Positions 49,550 through 58,626 of a stretch of DNA of 64,000 nt are shown piece by piece. The notes beneath the pieces are model-generated. The model searched no databases, was not told the origin of the DNA, and saw nothing but the letters and a program-made list of their open reading frames with translations. The translations under genes were made by a program, and so were the position numbers. The stretch covers positions 110,293 through 174,292 of the forward strand of contig BIFP01000002.1 in assembly GCA_005402585.1 (NCBI GenBank), read 5' to 3'. The stretch's first letter is position 1; every line of letters starts with the position of its first letter. This stretch comes from Micromonosporaceae bacterium KJ-029. Lineage in GTDB: Bacteria > Actinomycetota > Actinomycetes > Mycobacteriales > Micromonosporaceae.

Positions 49550-49843
49550 TCAGAGCTGCTGCAGGATGCGCAACGCCCGGTCGACCCGCCGCATGGTCTC
49601 GGTGTCGGCCACGTCCACGCACTCGGTGAACCACTTCTTCATCGGCGACGAGAGCCGGTCGGGCATCACCACCCAGCCGCCCATCGGTACCGCCAGGGGC
49701 GAGTCGCGCAGCAACGCCGCCTCGACCACCTCCGCCACGATCACGATGGGCACCGCGGTGGAGTTGTAGACGTCCGAGCTGATCACCAGCCCGAGCCGCT
49801 CCCGGGCGCCGTGGACCTGCCAGACCTCACCCCTACGCAGCAC
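49550..49843 (-). CDS. MazF/PemK-family toxin
   Basis: The 97-residue protein has the MazF start LRRGEVWQVHG, the LVISSDVYNST strand region and a VMPDRLSSPMKKWF segment where the family carries its catalytic loop. MazF toxins are mRNA endonucleases that arrest translation. Its GTG lies inside the last codons of the upstream antitoxin gene (11-base overlap), the usual toxin-antitoxin layout. Confidence 0.82.
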   Translation of the reverse strand: MLRRGEVWQVHGARERLGLVISSDVYNSTAVPIVIVAEVVEAALLRDSPLAVPMGGWVVMPDRLSSPMKKWFTECVDVADTETMRRVDRALRILQQL

Positions 49844-50090
49844 GCGGGCGACCGCCGAAGAGCAGGTCGTCGACCATGCCGACCTCCTGGGCGTCAGCCA
49901 GGGAGGCGGACTCCAGGTCCAGCCCGGCCCGCCCGACCGCGGCGGCGTGCGCGGCGAAGACCTCCCGCAGCGCCTTCTCCCGGGCCGCCTGATCCATCCA
50001 GGCGGAGAGCGAAAGACCCTCTCGCTTGGCGAACCGCCGGGCTTCGGCGATCGTCTCGTCGGAGAACGACAGAGTCACCTTGGCTGTCAT
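49833..50090 (-). CDS. Ribbon-helix-helix antitoxin
   Basis: The 85-residue protein starts with an RHH DNA-binding motif (KVTLSFSDETIAEARRFAKR, then EGLSLSAWMDQAAREKAL) and has a C-terminal acidic/hydrophobic tail likely to bind the toxin. It precedes and overlaps the MazF-like gene, so it should neutralise it and autorepress the pair. Confidence 0.78.
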   Translation of the reverse strand: MTAKVTLSFSDETIAEARRFAKREGLSLSAWMDQAAREKALREVFAAHAAAVGRAGLDLESASLADAQEVGMVDDLLFGGRPRAA

Positions 50091-50174
50091 GCCGGACAGA
50101 TTACCCGCTGGTATGACCGCCAGTCATCCCCGCCGTACCACCTCCCGGCCCCGCTCCACGGCCGTCGGGCCGGT

Positions 50175-50900
50175 TCACCGCCCGGTCGGCGCCGGCACGA
50201 AGGTGGTGGGGGCGCGGCCCCCGAAGACAGCGAACCGCCACGCCTTGAAATAGCAGTCGACGTCCACCAGGCCGGCCTCGACCAGCCAGCCACACTGCTC
50301 CCCGACCGGCGCCGGCCGGTCGCACGCCATCCGTTGCTCGGCCGCGGCGATCTCGGCGGCGTCCGAGCCCAGGGCGGCGGTCTGCGCCAGCCAGACCTCG
50401 TGGTAGCGCTGATCCAACTCCGGAGTCGGTCCGGCGACCTGTTCCGCGTTGACGAAGACCCCGCCGGGCACCAGCACCGAAGCCACCCGTCGGTAGAGAT
50501 CGCGCTTGCCGGCGTGGTCCAGGTGGTGGATGGCCAGCGCGCTGACCACGGCGTCATACCGCCCGGCGGGCAGCGGGTCGGCCAGGTCCGCCACGACCAC
50601 CCGGTGCGCCACGCCGTCGGCGGACAGCCGCGCGGCGGCCCCGGCGAGCATCTTCGGCGCGGCGTCGACGAGGGTCAGCCGGAGGCCCGGCACGGTGGCG
50701 GCGAGCAGCGACGACAGCAGCCCGGTCCCGGCGCCCAGATCCAACACCTCGGGCGTACGGCCCGCCGCCAGCGCGGCTCGCAGCGGCGGCCCGGCCACCT
50801 CGACAGCCGTGCCGTAGAACGCCTCGAAGCAGGGCACCAGCCGTCGGCGCGACCCGTCGTAGGCACCGGCCACCGCGTCGAACGCCTCAGCCACTCCCAC
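50175..50900 (-). CDS. Class I SAM-dependent methyltransferase
   Basis: The 241-residue protein has the SAM-binding motif VLDLGAGTGLLSSLL (about residues 49-63), the acidic LVDAAPKML, VVSALAIHHLDH and LVPGGVFVNAEQV motifs of the UbiE/Coq5-like group. The substrate is unknown. The GTG at 50900 has GGGAGG six bases upstream. Longer open frame beyond it is antisense to the HemD-like gene. Confidence 0.82.
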   Translation of the reverse strand: MGVAEAFDAVAGAYDGSRRRLVPCFEAFYGTAVEVAGPPLRAALAAGRTPEVLDLGAGTGLLSSLLAATVPGLRLTLVDAAPKMLAGAAARLSADGVAHRVVVADLADPLPAGRYDAVVSALAIHHLDHAGKRDLYRRVASVLVPGGVFVNAEQVAGPTPELDQRYHEVWLAQTAALGSDAAEIAAAEQRMACDRPAPVGEQCGWLVEAGLVDVDCYFKAWRFAVFGGRAPTTFVPAPTGR

Positions 50901-51128
50901 CAGAAGCCTCCCATATTCCAGGAATACCGTTCCAGATTGTAGGCCAAACCAGCCAATCCGCCGTCGTAGTGCGGTGTGAGCGGCTCTTGACAGGACCGAA
51001 ACAGACGGGACGCGGGCCGGAAACCGCCCAGCGGCACGCTTTGCCGACATGACAGACGGTGCGCGGTTGGCGACGCAGCCGGGTCGGGGCCCCCGAGCGG
51101 CGAGGTGCGGCTGCGACAGGAGGGGTGA

Positions 51129-52217
51129 ATGCGCGAGGAACTGGCCGGCTTCACCATCGGGGTAACCGCCGACCGACGGCGGGACGAACTCGCCGCGCTG
51201 CTCCAACGACGTGGCGCCCGGGTGGTGCTCGCTCCCGCCCTGCGGATCGTGCCGCTCGCCGACGACACCGAACTGCGCGAGGCGACCCGGGCCTGCCTGG
51301 ACCGGTCGCCGGACGTCCTGATCGCCAACACCGGTATCGGGATGCGCGGGTGGTTGGAGGCAGCCGAGGGGTGGGGGCTGGCCGAACCGCTGCGCTCGGT
51401 GCTCAGCGGCGCGTACGTCGTCACCCGGGGGCCCAAGGCACGCGCGGTGACCCGCGCGGCCGGCCTGTCCGACCAGTGGTCGCCCAGCTCGGAAAGCTGC
51501 GCCGAGGTGGTCGAGCACCTGCGCCAGCGGGGCGTGGCCGGGCAGGTGGTGGCCATGCAGCTGCACGGCGAGCGGCAACCGGAGTGCACCAGCGCGCTGG
51601 AGGCGGCCGGGGCCACCGTCATCGAGGTACCGGTCTACCGCTGGGCTCCACCCATCGACCCGGCGCCGCTGCACCGGCTGGTCGATCTGGTGGCCGGCCG
51701 GCTGGTGGACGCGGTCACCTTCACCTCGGCGCCGGCGGCGGAGGCGCTGTTGCGGGCCGCCGGAGACCGCACGGAGACGGTCCTGGAGGCGCTGCGCGGT
51801 GACGTACTGGCCAGCTGCGTCGGACCGGTCACCGCGGAGCCGCTGGTCCGGCGCGGGGTGCCGGTGAGCGCGCCGAGCCGGGCGCGACTGGGCGCGCTGG
51901 TCCGCACGATCGTCGACGAGTTGCCCCGGCGGACGGTCACCATCAAGGTCACCGGGCACCTGCTCACGCTGCGCGGCCACGCGGCGGTGGTGGACGGCGA
52001 ACTGCGCCCGCTCGCCCCGGCGCCGATGGCGGTGCTGCGGGCCCTGGCCCAGACGCCGGGCCGGGTGCTGTCACGTACCGCCCTGTTACGGACGCTGCCG
52101 CGCGGCGCGGACGAGCACGCCGTGGAGATGGCGGTGGCCCGGCTGCGGGCCGGCCTGAAGGCCCCGCGCGTGGTGCAGACCGTCGTGAAGCGCGGCTACC
52201 GCCTGCGCGTCGACTGA
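51129..52217 (+). CDS. HemD-like domain fused to OmpR-type winged-helix
   Basis: The 362-residue protein has an N-terminal uroporphyrinogen-III-synthase fold (about residues 1-255): FTIGVTADRR, VLIANTGIGMRGWLEA, FTSAPAAEALL and SCVGPVTAEPL. The C-terminal winged-helix DNA-binding domain (about 270-362) ends VVQTVVKRGYRLRVD, as in OmpR proteins. It is probably a transcription factor using the HemD fold as ligand sensor, not the haem enzyme. I recall actinobacterial proteins of this architecture linked to nitrogen or haem control, but the target is unknown here. GGAGG is about five bases before the ATG. Confidence 0.82.
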   Translation: MREELAGFTIGVTADRRRDELAALLQRRGARVVLAPALRIVPLADDTELREATRACLDRSPDVLIANTGIGMRGWLEAAEGWGLAEPLRSVLSGAYVVTRGPKARAVTRAAGLSDQWSPSSESCAEVVEHLRQRGVAGQVVAMQLHGERQPECTSALEAAGATVIEVPVYRWAPPIDPAPLHRLVDLVAGRLVDAVTFTSAPAAEALLRAAGDRTETVLEALRGDVLASCVGPVTAEPLVRRGVPVSAPSRARLGALVRTIVDELPRRTVTIKVTGHLLTLRGHAAVVDGELRPLAPAPMAVLRALAQTPGRVLSRTALLRTLPRGADEHAVEMAVARLRAGLKAPRVVQTVVKRGYRLRVD

Positions 52218-52225
52218 CGACCCGC

Positions 52226-52266
52226 GACCGGCCCCGCCCGGCCGGGGCCAAGCCGGCGGGGCCGTC
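52226..52266. terminator. Terminator between HemD-like regulator and cvnD
   Basis: Arms 52226-52238 and 52255-52266 (GACCGGCCCCGCC...GGCGGGGCCGTC) pair with a single bulge; a smaller hairpin can form within the loop. It lies between convergent stops. Confidence 0.55.
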
Positions 52267-52287
52267 GCGAGGTTTCCCGACCGTCTC

Positions 52288-52911
52288 TCAGCCGACCGGA
52301 GTCGGGTAGCCCCGGTCGTGCTCGGCCTGGAGCCGGGCCATGGCGTGTTCGACCACGGTCACCAGCACCCGCTTGACCGAATCGCGCTGCCGCGCGTCGG
52401 TCATCACCAGCGGCACGTCCGGCGAGATGGCCAGCGCCTCGCGGACCTCCTCCAGTTCGTACTGCTGCGCGCCGTCGAACCGGTTGAGCGCCACCACGTA
52501 CGGCAGGTTGCGGCTCTCGAAGTAGTCCAGCGGGGCGAACGCGTCGGTGATCCGGCGGGTGTCCACCAGTACGGTGGCGCCCACCGCACCTCGGATGATC
52601 TCGTCCCACATGAACCAGAACCGGGTCTGCCCAGGTGTACCGAAGAGGTACAGGATCAGGTCCTGCGCCATGGTGATCCGGCCGAAGTCCATGGCGACCG
52701 TGGTGGTCTCCTTGCCCGGCACCTTCGACGGATCGTCGATGCCGACGCCCGCCGCGGTCATCACCGCCTCGGTGGTCAGCGGTGTGATCTCGGAGATCGC
52801 ACCGACCAGCGTCGTCTTGCCGACACCGAAGCCGCCCGCGACGACAATCTTCGCGGAGATGATTCCCCGGCTCTGGCGGGCCCCGGCGGGGTCATAGCTC
52901 GCGAAGTCCAC
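52288..52911 (-). CDS. cvnD: Conservon GTPase CvnD-like
   Basis: The 207-residue small GTPase has the P-loop GGFGVGKTT (about residues 26-34), a DFG segment, FGTPGQ in place of DxxGQ, and an NRFD guanine-specificity motif near residue 142. CvnD is the last element of conservons, which couple a membrane kinase (CvnA), roadblock protein (CvnB) and DUF742 protein (CvnC). The GTG start overlaps the cvnC end by 20 bases. Confidence 0.92.
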   Translation of the reverse strand: MDFASYDPAGARQSRGIISAKIVVAGGFGVGKTTLVGAISEITPLTTEAVMTAAGVGIDDPSKVPGKETTTVAMDFGRITMAQDLILYLFGTPGQTRFWFMWDEIIRGAVGATVLVDTRRITDAFAPLDYFESRNLPYVVALNRFDGAQQYELEEVREALAISPDVPLVMTDARQRDSVKRVLVTVVEHAMARLQAEHDRGYPTPVG

Positions 52912-53254
52912 TCAGCACCCTTCCCAGCATTTCCATCCGCTCCTCGTAACCTGTGGCGGGAGCGGCCGTCTGTAGCGTCAACAGGCCCTCGGTCACCATG
53001 TCGGCGACCAGCACCCGGGCGACACCCAGCGGCAACCGGGTGTACGCGGCGATCTCCGCCAGCGACTCGGGCCGGCCCTCGCAGACCATGGCGATGCGAT
53101 GCTTGTCATGCCCGGCGAACCGCGATTCGTTGATCTGGCTGGGGCTGGCCAGCAGCACGGCTTCCAGGGCTATGTCCCGGAGCGGCTCGGTCCGGCCCCG
53201 GGTGACCGCGTACGGCCGGACCAGCGCACCCCGTGGGTCGCGCCGCTGCTCCAT
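52892..53254 (-). CDS. cvnC: Conservon DUF742 protein CvnC-like
   Basis: The 120-residue protein has DUF742 hallmarks: RPYAVTRGRTEP near the N-terminus, the ESLAEIAAYTRLPLGVARVLVADMVTEGLL winged-helix-like region (written here in parts: LAEIAAYTRLPLGVA and VLVADMVTEG) and a hydrophobic end. It is a predicted DNA-binding or adaptor protein that bridges CvnB and CvnD. GGAGG lies nine bases before the ATG. It overlaps cvnD by 20 bases. Confidence 0.9.
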   Translation of the reverse strand: MEQRRDPRGALVRPYAVTRGRTEPLRDIALEAVLLASPSQINESRFAGHDKHRIAMVCEGRPESLAEIAAYTRLPLGVARVLVADMVTEGLLTLQTAAPATGYEERMEMLGRVLSGLREL

Positions 53255-53329
53255 CCGCGATCACCTCCTCTCCCGTCCGCCGGCGCGACCGCCGGGTCAG
53301 TTTCCCGGCGCGGGACCGCGCCGGACCTG

Positions 53330-53737
53330 TTACGACCGCACCGCGTCCCGCGGCAGCGGCACCAGCGCCGCCCCGACCCGCTCCACCAGCAACGCCATCT
53401 CGTAACCCACCTGGCCGACGTCGCAGCTTCGCGCCGCGAGCACGGCCATCGACGAGCCGTCGCTGATGGACATCAGGAACAGGTAACCGCTGTCCATCTC
53501 AATGACCGTCTGCAACACCCCGCCGGCGCTGAACATCCGCGCGGCACCCTCGGTCAGGCTGACCACGCCGGAAGTGATCGCGGCAAGCTGGTCCGCCCGG
53601 TCCGTCGGCAGGTCGCGGGAGGAGGCGAGCAGCAGCCCGTCCGCGGACACCGCCACCACATGGGCGATCCCCGCCACGCTGTCGGCGAAGTTGGTGAGCA
53701 GCCAACCCATGTCCTGCATGGCCGCTGGCCTGTTCAT
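53330..53737 (-). CDS. cvnB: Conservon roadblock/LC7 protein CvnB-like
   Basis: The 135-residue roadblock domain shows GWLLTNFADSVAGIAHVVAV, LLLASSRDLP and AARMFSAGGVLQTVIEM. Roadblock proteins act with MglA-like GTPases, here CvnD. AAGGAG lies eight bases before the ATG, which overlaps the cvnA stop (ATGA). A 75-base gap separates it from cvnC. Confidence 0.92.
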   Translation of the reverse strand: MNRPAAMQDMGWLLTNFADSVAGIAHVVAVSADGLLLASSRDLPTDRADQLAAITSGVVSLTEGAARMFSAGGVLQTVIEMDSGYLFLMSISDGSSMAVLAARSCDVGQVGYEMALLVERVGAALVPLPRDAVRS

Positions 53738-56700
53738 CGGCTCGTCTCCTTGGTCGAGGTGCTGTTCTGAGTCGTGCCGGCCGTCCGCCCGCGCTGGACG
53801 CCACGGTGGTAGGCCGACAGCAGGCCGCGTACTTCGTCCGGCGTACGGCGGCTGCGCTCCCGCCCGCTGCGGGATTCGATCCCACCGGGCACGAGTTGCG
53901 CTTGCGGCACCCGCTTCGGCAGGCCGGACCGGGTCGTCCCGGCGGGAGTGGGCTCGGCCGCCTGGCTGGCCCGCGACCAGCCCTCGTCGGCCGCCGTCCG
54001 CCAGGCGTCAGCGTCCGTCCCGCCGGACGCGGGCGGCGCGGACGGTGGCGGCGCGGCGGGCGGCACCGGCGCTGCCGCCGTGGGCTGCGGACTGGTCGCC
54101 GCGGCCGGTGCCGGCCGGTACGACGGTGGCGGCGGCTGCGCGGGCGACCCCGTGGCCGCCGCGCCGGGCGTACGGGTGGGCAACGGGCTCCGCCCTCTGG
54201 TCGGCTCGACGGCAGGCGTCGGCGGGCCGGCGACCGGCTGCGGCGGCGGCTCGTCGAACTGCGGCCGGCTGAAGATGGCCGTCGCGTCGTTGCCGTGCGA
54301 CCGGAACCAGACCGCCTCCATCTCCCGGAAGATCGGCGCCTCGGCCGACGGCTCCGGTGGGGCGGTGATCGGGCCGGCGGAGATCGGGGCGGTGGCGGCC
54401 AGGCTGGCGCCCAGCCCGCCGAAGGTGGGGCCGTCGAGGCTCCCACCACCGGAGTGCTGGGTGGCACCCGGGGCGAAGCCGGCCGGGGCGGTCACCGCCG
54501 CACCGGCGACCGGGCCCACCGGCAGTACCGGCGCGGCCGGGGCGACGTGGCCGCCCGAGTTCGCGCCCCGGTAGGGCAGCGGGTCGAGGGCCGGCTGGGC
54601 GACGGTGGGCGTACCGGCGTTGAACCCGCCGGCGAAGGCTGGCGGCGACGTGTGGGCGGGTGGTGGCACCTGTTCCGACGCCGGTTCCGTGGCCGGCCAG
54701 GGCGCCGAGGACGGCGTGGTGCTGCGCCACCGGTCGGCCAGCGTGGCGGTGTTGGTACGTCCCGCACCGCCGACCGGGTCGGGGACGGCTGCCGGCGCCT
54801 TCGGGCTCTGCTCGACTGCGAGCGGCTGGCGCGGACGGGTGATCTGCTCGCGCCCGCGCAGGCTCGGCAGCACCACCGTGGCATTGGGCAGCGTGACCTG
54901 CGCGACGGTGCCGCCCTCGACGTTGCGGCGCAGCTCGACCCGGATGCCGTACCGGGCCGCCAGCCGGCTGACCACGGCGAGGCCCATCAGCCGGAACGCC
55001 GCGACGTCCACGCTGGACGGCGCGGCGAGTCGCCGGTTGAGCGAGTCCAACTGCTCGTCGGTCAGACCGAGGCCCCGGTCCTCGATCTGGATGAGCACGT
55101 AGTCCCGGATCCGCCGGGCGTCGGCGACCACGGTGGTGTTCGGCGGCGAGAAGCGGGTGGCGTTGTCGAGCAGCTCGGCCACCAGCCGCACCACGTCGTT
55201 GACCGCGTGCGCGGCCACCGAGACGTCGGTGTCGACGGTGCCGAACTCGATCCGGTTGTAGAGCTCCACCTCGGACTGCGCGGCCCGCAGCACGTCGACC
55301 AGCAACGCGTCGTCCCGGCGCGGCACGGCCGAGTCCGCCCCGGCCAGCACCAGCAGGTTCTCGTCGTTTCGGCGCATCCGGGTGGCGAGGTGGTCGAGTT
55401 CGAACAGCTGGGCGAGGCGCTTCGGGTCCTCCTCGCCGCGCTCGATCGCGTCGAGTTCACCGATCATGCGGTCGACCAGGGTCTGACTACGCCGGGCCAG
55501 GTTGAGGAACATCGCCGAAACGCTGGTCCGCAGGGCCGCCTGCTCGGCGGCGACGCGGACCGCCTCGCGGTGTACCACGTTGAAGGCCAGGGCGACCTGG
55601 CCCACCTCGTCGCGGTTGTTGAGCTGGATCGGGTCCCGTACCTCGCGGACGATCGCGTCGACGCCCCCGTCGCTGACGTTGCCCATCCCCTGTAGCCGGC
55701 GCACCGCGTCGGGCAGGTCGTGGTTGGCCACCGAGAGCGCGCCCTCGCGCAGCCGGCGCAGCGAGTGGTTGAGCGAACGGGCCAGAACCACCGCCATGGT
55801 CACCGCGATGAGCAGGGTGACCAGCACCAGCGTCGTCTCGATGACGGCCTGCCGGAGAACGTCCGATCGGGCCTGCTCGGTCTGGGCGAACAGGCGGTCC
55901 TGCAGCTCGATCTCGGCCCACCGCATCAGCTCGTGCACCGCGCCGATCGCCGCGGTGGCGTCCTGTGCGGTGACCGGCGAGCGCTGTCCCACCGAGCGGC
56001 TGATGTCGGTGGAGATCCGGTCGGCCAGCACCACGGCGTCGCCGGAAACGGTGCTCTCCACCAGCGCGCGCTGCTCCGGGTCGGCGGCCAGCGAGAAGGC
56101 CAGCAGCGCCTCCTGCTGACCGGTCAGGGTGGAGACGAAGGCGGAGAACTGCTCGCTGTCGAGCCGGCCGGCACTCAGCGCGGTGAACGCGATCGACTCC
56201 TCCTCCGCGACGGCCGCCTTGGCCCGAGCGAAGGCGGCGACCGCTCGCCGGCGGTCCGCGAGCTGCTCGTCACCGGGCAGTTGGGCCAGCCCGTCGCCGT
56301 ACGCGACCAGGTCGGCCAGCACGACGCCGTACCGCAGCGCCGCCTCGGCGACCGCCATCTGCTGGCGGTCGAGCACCTCCTGCCGGGTGCCGTCCAGGGT
56401 GTCCAGGTGCGCGTCGATGGCCGCCAGGCGGTCGCGGACCGCGGCGGGAGCCTCCCCGACCCGGGCCCGCTCCGCGCGGTACTCGTCGATCCGCGCCTGG
56501 GTCCGGCGGACCCGCAGGTTGTACGCGTCGGCCTGCTGTTGCGGCGCGGCGAGGTAGGCCGCCGCCGCCATCCGTTCGGCGTGCAGGTCGTTCGTCAGCG
56601 CGGAGACGTCGATGGAGAGCGCGGTGAGCGACCGGGCCTGGGTCGCGTCGTAGGCGCCCTCGCCGACGGAAACCAGACGGACCGTGGCCAGCGCGATGAC

Positions 56701-56832
56701 CGCGGTGACCGGAACGACCAGGATCAGCGCCAGCTTGGACCGGATCCGGGCGTCGCGCAGCCTGGGTAGCCGACGGCGCCCCTTCTGCGGGGCGTCACCG
56801 CTGGCGGGCAGGGGCGTCGATCCGGTGCTCAC
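53734..56832 (-). CDS. cvnA: Conservon sensor kinase CvnA-like with NIT domain
   Basis: The 1032-residue protein has a membrane span at about residues 35-55, an extracytoplasmic nitrate/nitrite-sensing (NIT)-type helical region to ~330, a second span near 340-360 and a HAMP-like segment. A GHKL ATPase domain (about 535-685, LVAELLDNATRFSPPN and DRGLGLTDEQLDSL) follows, and then a Pro/Ala-rich disordered tail of ~340 residues. No clear phospho-acceptor histidine box is seen, as in conservon kinases. The GTG at 56832 has GGAGG seven bases upstream. A divergent binding lipoprotein lies upstream and could supply the signal. Confidence 0.9.
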   Translation of the reverse strand: MSTGSTPLPASGDAPQKGRRRLPRLRDARIRSKLALILVVPVTAVIALATVRLVSVGEGAYDATQARSLTALSIDVSALTNDLHAERMAAAAYLAAPQQQADAYNLRVRRTQARIDEYRAERARVGEAPAAVRDRLAAIDAHLDTLDGTRQEVLDRQQMAVAEAALRYGVVLADLVAYGDGLAQLPGDEQLADRRRAVAAFARAKAAVAEEESIAFTALSAGRLDSEQFSAFVSTLTGQQEALLAFSLAADPEQRALVESTVSGDAVVLADRISTDISRSVGQRSPVTAQDATAAIGAVHELMRWAEIELQDRLFAQTEQARSDVLRQAVIETTLVLVTLLIAVTMAVVLARSLNHSLRRLREGALSVANHDLPDAVRRLQGMGNVSDGGVDAIVREVRDPIQLNNRDEVGQVALAFNVVHREAVRVAAEQAALRTSVSAMFLNLARRSQTLVDRMIGELDAIERGEEDPKRLAQLFELDHLATRMRRNDENLLVLAGADSAVPRRDDALLVDVLRAAQSEVELYNRIEFGTVDTDVSVAAHAVNDVVRLVAELLDNATRFSPPNTTVVADARRIRDYVLIQIEDRGLGLTDEQLDSLNRRLAAPSSVDVAAFRLMGLAVVSRLAARYGIRVELRRNVEGGTVAQVTLPNATVVLPSLRGREQITRPRQPLAVEQSPKAPAAVPDPVGGAGRTNTATLADRWRSTTPSSAPWPATEPASEQVPPPAHTSPPAFAGGFNAGTPTVAQPALDPLPYRGANSGGHVAPAAPVLPVGPVAGAAVTAPAGFAPGATQHSGGGSLDGPTFGGLGASLAATAPISAGPITAPPEPSAEAPIFREMEAVWFRSHGNDATAIFSRPQFDEPPPQPVAGPPTPAVEPTRGRSPLPTRTPGAAATGSPAQPPPPSYRPAPAAATSPQPTAAAPVPPAAPPPSAPPASGGTDADAWRTAADEGWSRASQAAEPTPAGTTRSGLPKRVPQAQLVPGGIESRSGRERSRRTPDEVRGLLSAYHRGVQRGRTAGTTQNSTSTKETSR

Positions 56833-57278
56833 GACATCGCCTCCGTCGTCTTCTCCACGCCTGACCCATCGACCCGCGGGCGGGCCGACGGCCGGCGCCA
56901 CGCGCGGCACGGCCGCGATTTCATCAGACGGGATCGTGTTTGGGAAGCCGCAGCGGGGCAGGAAGCGGTCGGACGGCGCGCATCCCGTGATCCGGTCAAC
57001 TATTACCTACATTTCCACAGCGCCCTGAACAGGGCATGTGACTCCAGAGTGGTCATTCGTGTCGCCAGAGTGAGCGTTGGAAAACATCTGGTAACCCCAG
57101 CATGTGGGATTCCCGTCCCGAAACGCCTCCAGTGGCCTCGCTTGACCGCAGCGCCCGGCATTGGCAAGGTTTTGCAGGCTTCGCGCACACCGTACGGCAG
57201 ACCCATCCCATTATCTACTACGGACGGTCATGCCCACCGGTGCCCGGGTACCGCCCGCGCCGCATCAGGAGGACAGAG
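56833..57278. other. Divergent control region between the cvn cassette and the binding lipoprotein
   Basis: This 446-base gap is AT-richer than its surroundings, most strongly at about 56995-57115. It must carry both promoters. I could not place hexamers with confidence, and short open frames inside it lack codon bias. Confidence 0.5.
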
Positions 57279-58460
57279 TTGACCCCCTTCCGCTCCGCGA
57301 CCGCCATGGCGCTCGCATCGACCCTGCTGGCCACCACCCTCACCGGCTGCCAGTTCGGAGGGCAGGAGCAGGACACCACTCCGATCGTCATCGCCGCCGA
57401 CCTGGAACTGTCCGGCGCGGCGGCTGGCGTCGGCAAGGCGTACCGGCAGGCGCTGGAACTGAAGGTCGAGCAGTTGAACGCCTCCGGCGCGCTCAACGGC
57501 CGGAGAATCGATCTGCGGGTGAAGGACAACCGTTCCGACGCCAGCGAATCGCTGCGCAACATCGTCGACTTCAGCAACGACTCGCGGGTCAGCGCCATCA
57601 TCATGGGCGGCTGCAACGATTGCGCCGTCGGCGCGGTCCGCACCGTCAACGAGAAGGAGATTCCCACCGTCGTCCTCGCCGCGGCCGGTGCCGTGGCCAG
57701 CCCGGTGGCGGAACGCCGATACGTGTTCAAGCTGGCGCCGAACGCCGCCGACAACGCCGACGCGCTCACCGTCGAACTGCAGCGCCGCAAGATCAGCAAG
57801 GTCGGCCTCCTGCGCAGCGACGACGCCTACGGGCGCGAGGGCGCCCAGGCGCTGCGCGCCGAATTCGACAAGGCCGACATCGAGGTGCTGGCCGAGGCGT
57901 CGGTCCGGGGTACGGACACCGAGGTGGACCGGCAGGCCGGGACGCTGGCCTCGGCCGCCCCCCAGGCGCTGGTCATCTGGGCCCCGCCGGAGCAGGCGAT
58001 GCTCGCCGCCGCCGCGACCCGGCGGGCCGGCTTCCGTGGCGCCCTGTTCCTGGACGCCGTGGCCGCGGGCGACCTCTTCCTCGGGTCGTCGGGCAAGGCC
58101 GCCGAGCGGGCGACGATGGTCTTCACCCAGACCATGGTGATCGACGACGTGATCGCCACCACCCCCGCGAAGGCCGCGCGCCGCCAGTGGTTCCAGGACT
58201 ACACCGCCCGCTTCGGCGGATACCACGGTTCGTCGTCCTTCGCTGCGGATGCTGTCCAGCTCATCGCCGACGCCGAACTGCGCGCCGGTGGGCCGGCAGG
58301 TCAGGTCGACCGGGACGGCATTCGGGACGTGCTGGAGACGTCCCAGATGGACGGCCTGTCGGGGCCGATCCGGATGACGCCGGACAACCACTCCGGGCTG
58401 ATGCCGCAGGCGCTGACGACCCTGGTCGCCCGCAACGGCCGCTGGCGGTTGTCGAGCTGA
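57279..58460 (+). CDS. ABC-type branched-chain-amino-acid-like binding lipoprotein, orphan
   Basis: The 393-residue protein has a lipoprotein signal (TLLATTLTGC) and a LivK/Leu-Ile-Val-binding fold: VIAADLELSGAAAGVGKAYR at the start, AIIMGGCNDCAVGAV, KVGLLRSDDAYGREGAQAL and SSFAADAVQLIADAE near the end. Such proteins bind amino acids, amides or other small ligands. No permease or ATPase genes accompany it, so it may be a sensor rather than a transport component, plausibly feeding the divergent CvnA. The TTG start is set by AGGAGG five bases upstream (57268-57273). An upstream in-frame extension lacks a ribosome site. Confidence 0.85.
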   Translation: MTPFRSATAMALASTLLATTLTGCQFGGQEQDTTPIVIAADLELSGAAAGVGKAYRQALELKVEQLNASGALNGRRIDLRVKDNRSDASESLRNIVDFSNDSRVSAIIMGGCNDCAVGAVRTVNEKEIPTVVLAAAGAVASPVAERRYVFKLAPNAADNADALTVELQRRKISKVGLLRSDDAYGREGAQALRAEFDKADIEVLAEASVRGTDTEVDRQAGTLASAAPQALVIWAPPEQAMLAAAATRRAGFRGALFLDAVAAGDLFLGSSGKAAERATMVFTQTMVIDDVIATTPAKAARRQWFQDYTARFGGYHGSSSFAADAVQLIADAELRAGGPAGQVDRDGIRDVLETSQMDGLSGPIRMTPDNHSGLMPQALTTLVARNGRWRLSS

Positions 58461-58472
58461 CGGTCCGTCGCT

Positions 58473-58556
58473 GGTTGCGGTGGGGTGGGGCCCTACCGCA
58501 ACCAGCTCCGGGCGGTCAGGCTTGATCCCTCCGCCGGTTGCGGTAGGGCCCCACCC
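58473..58556. terminator. Compound inverted-repeat terminator
   Basis: Arms 58483-58503 and 58536-58556 are a perfect 21-bp inverted repeat. The left arm also pairs locally, with GGTTGCGGT (58473-58481) against ACCGCAACC (58495-58503), so two alternative hairpins are possible. It lies between the convergent binding-protein and permease genes. Confidence 0.72.
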
Positions 58557-58626
58557 GCGTGCGCGGGGTGACGACGGACCACCACTCGTGGTGATCTCTA
58601 GGGTGAGTGGGTGGTCCCTGGGTTGG

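Noticed and set aside
57003..57206. Short open frames in the cvnA / lipoprotein control region
   Set aside because: They lack the third-position GC bias of real genes here and have no ribosome sites.
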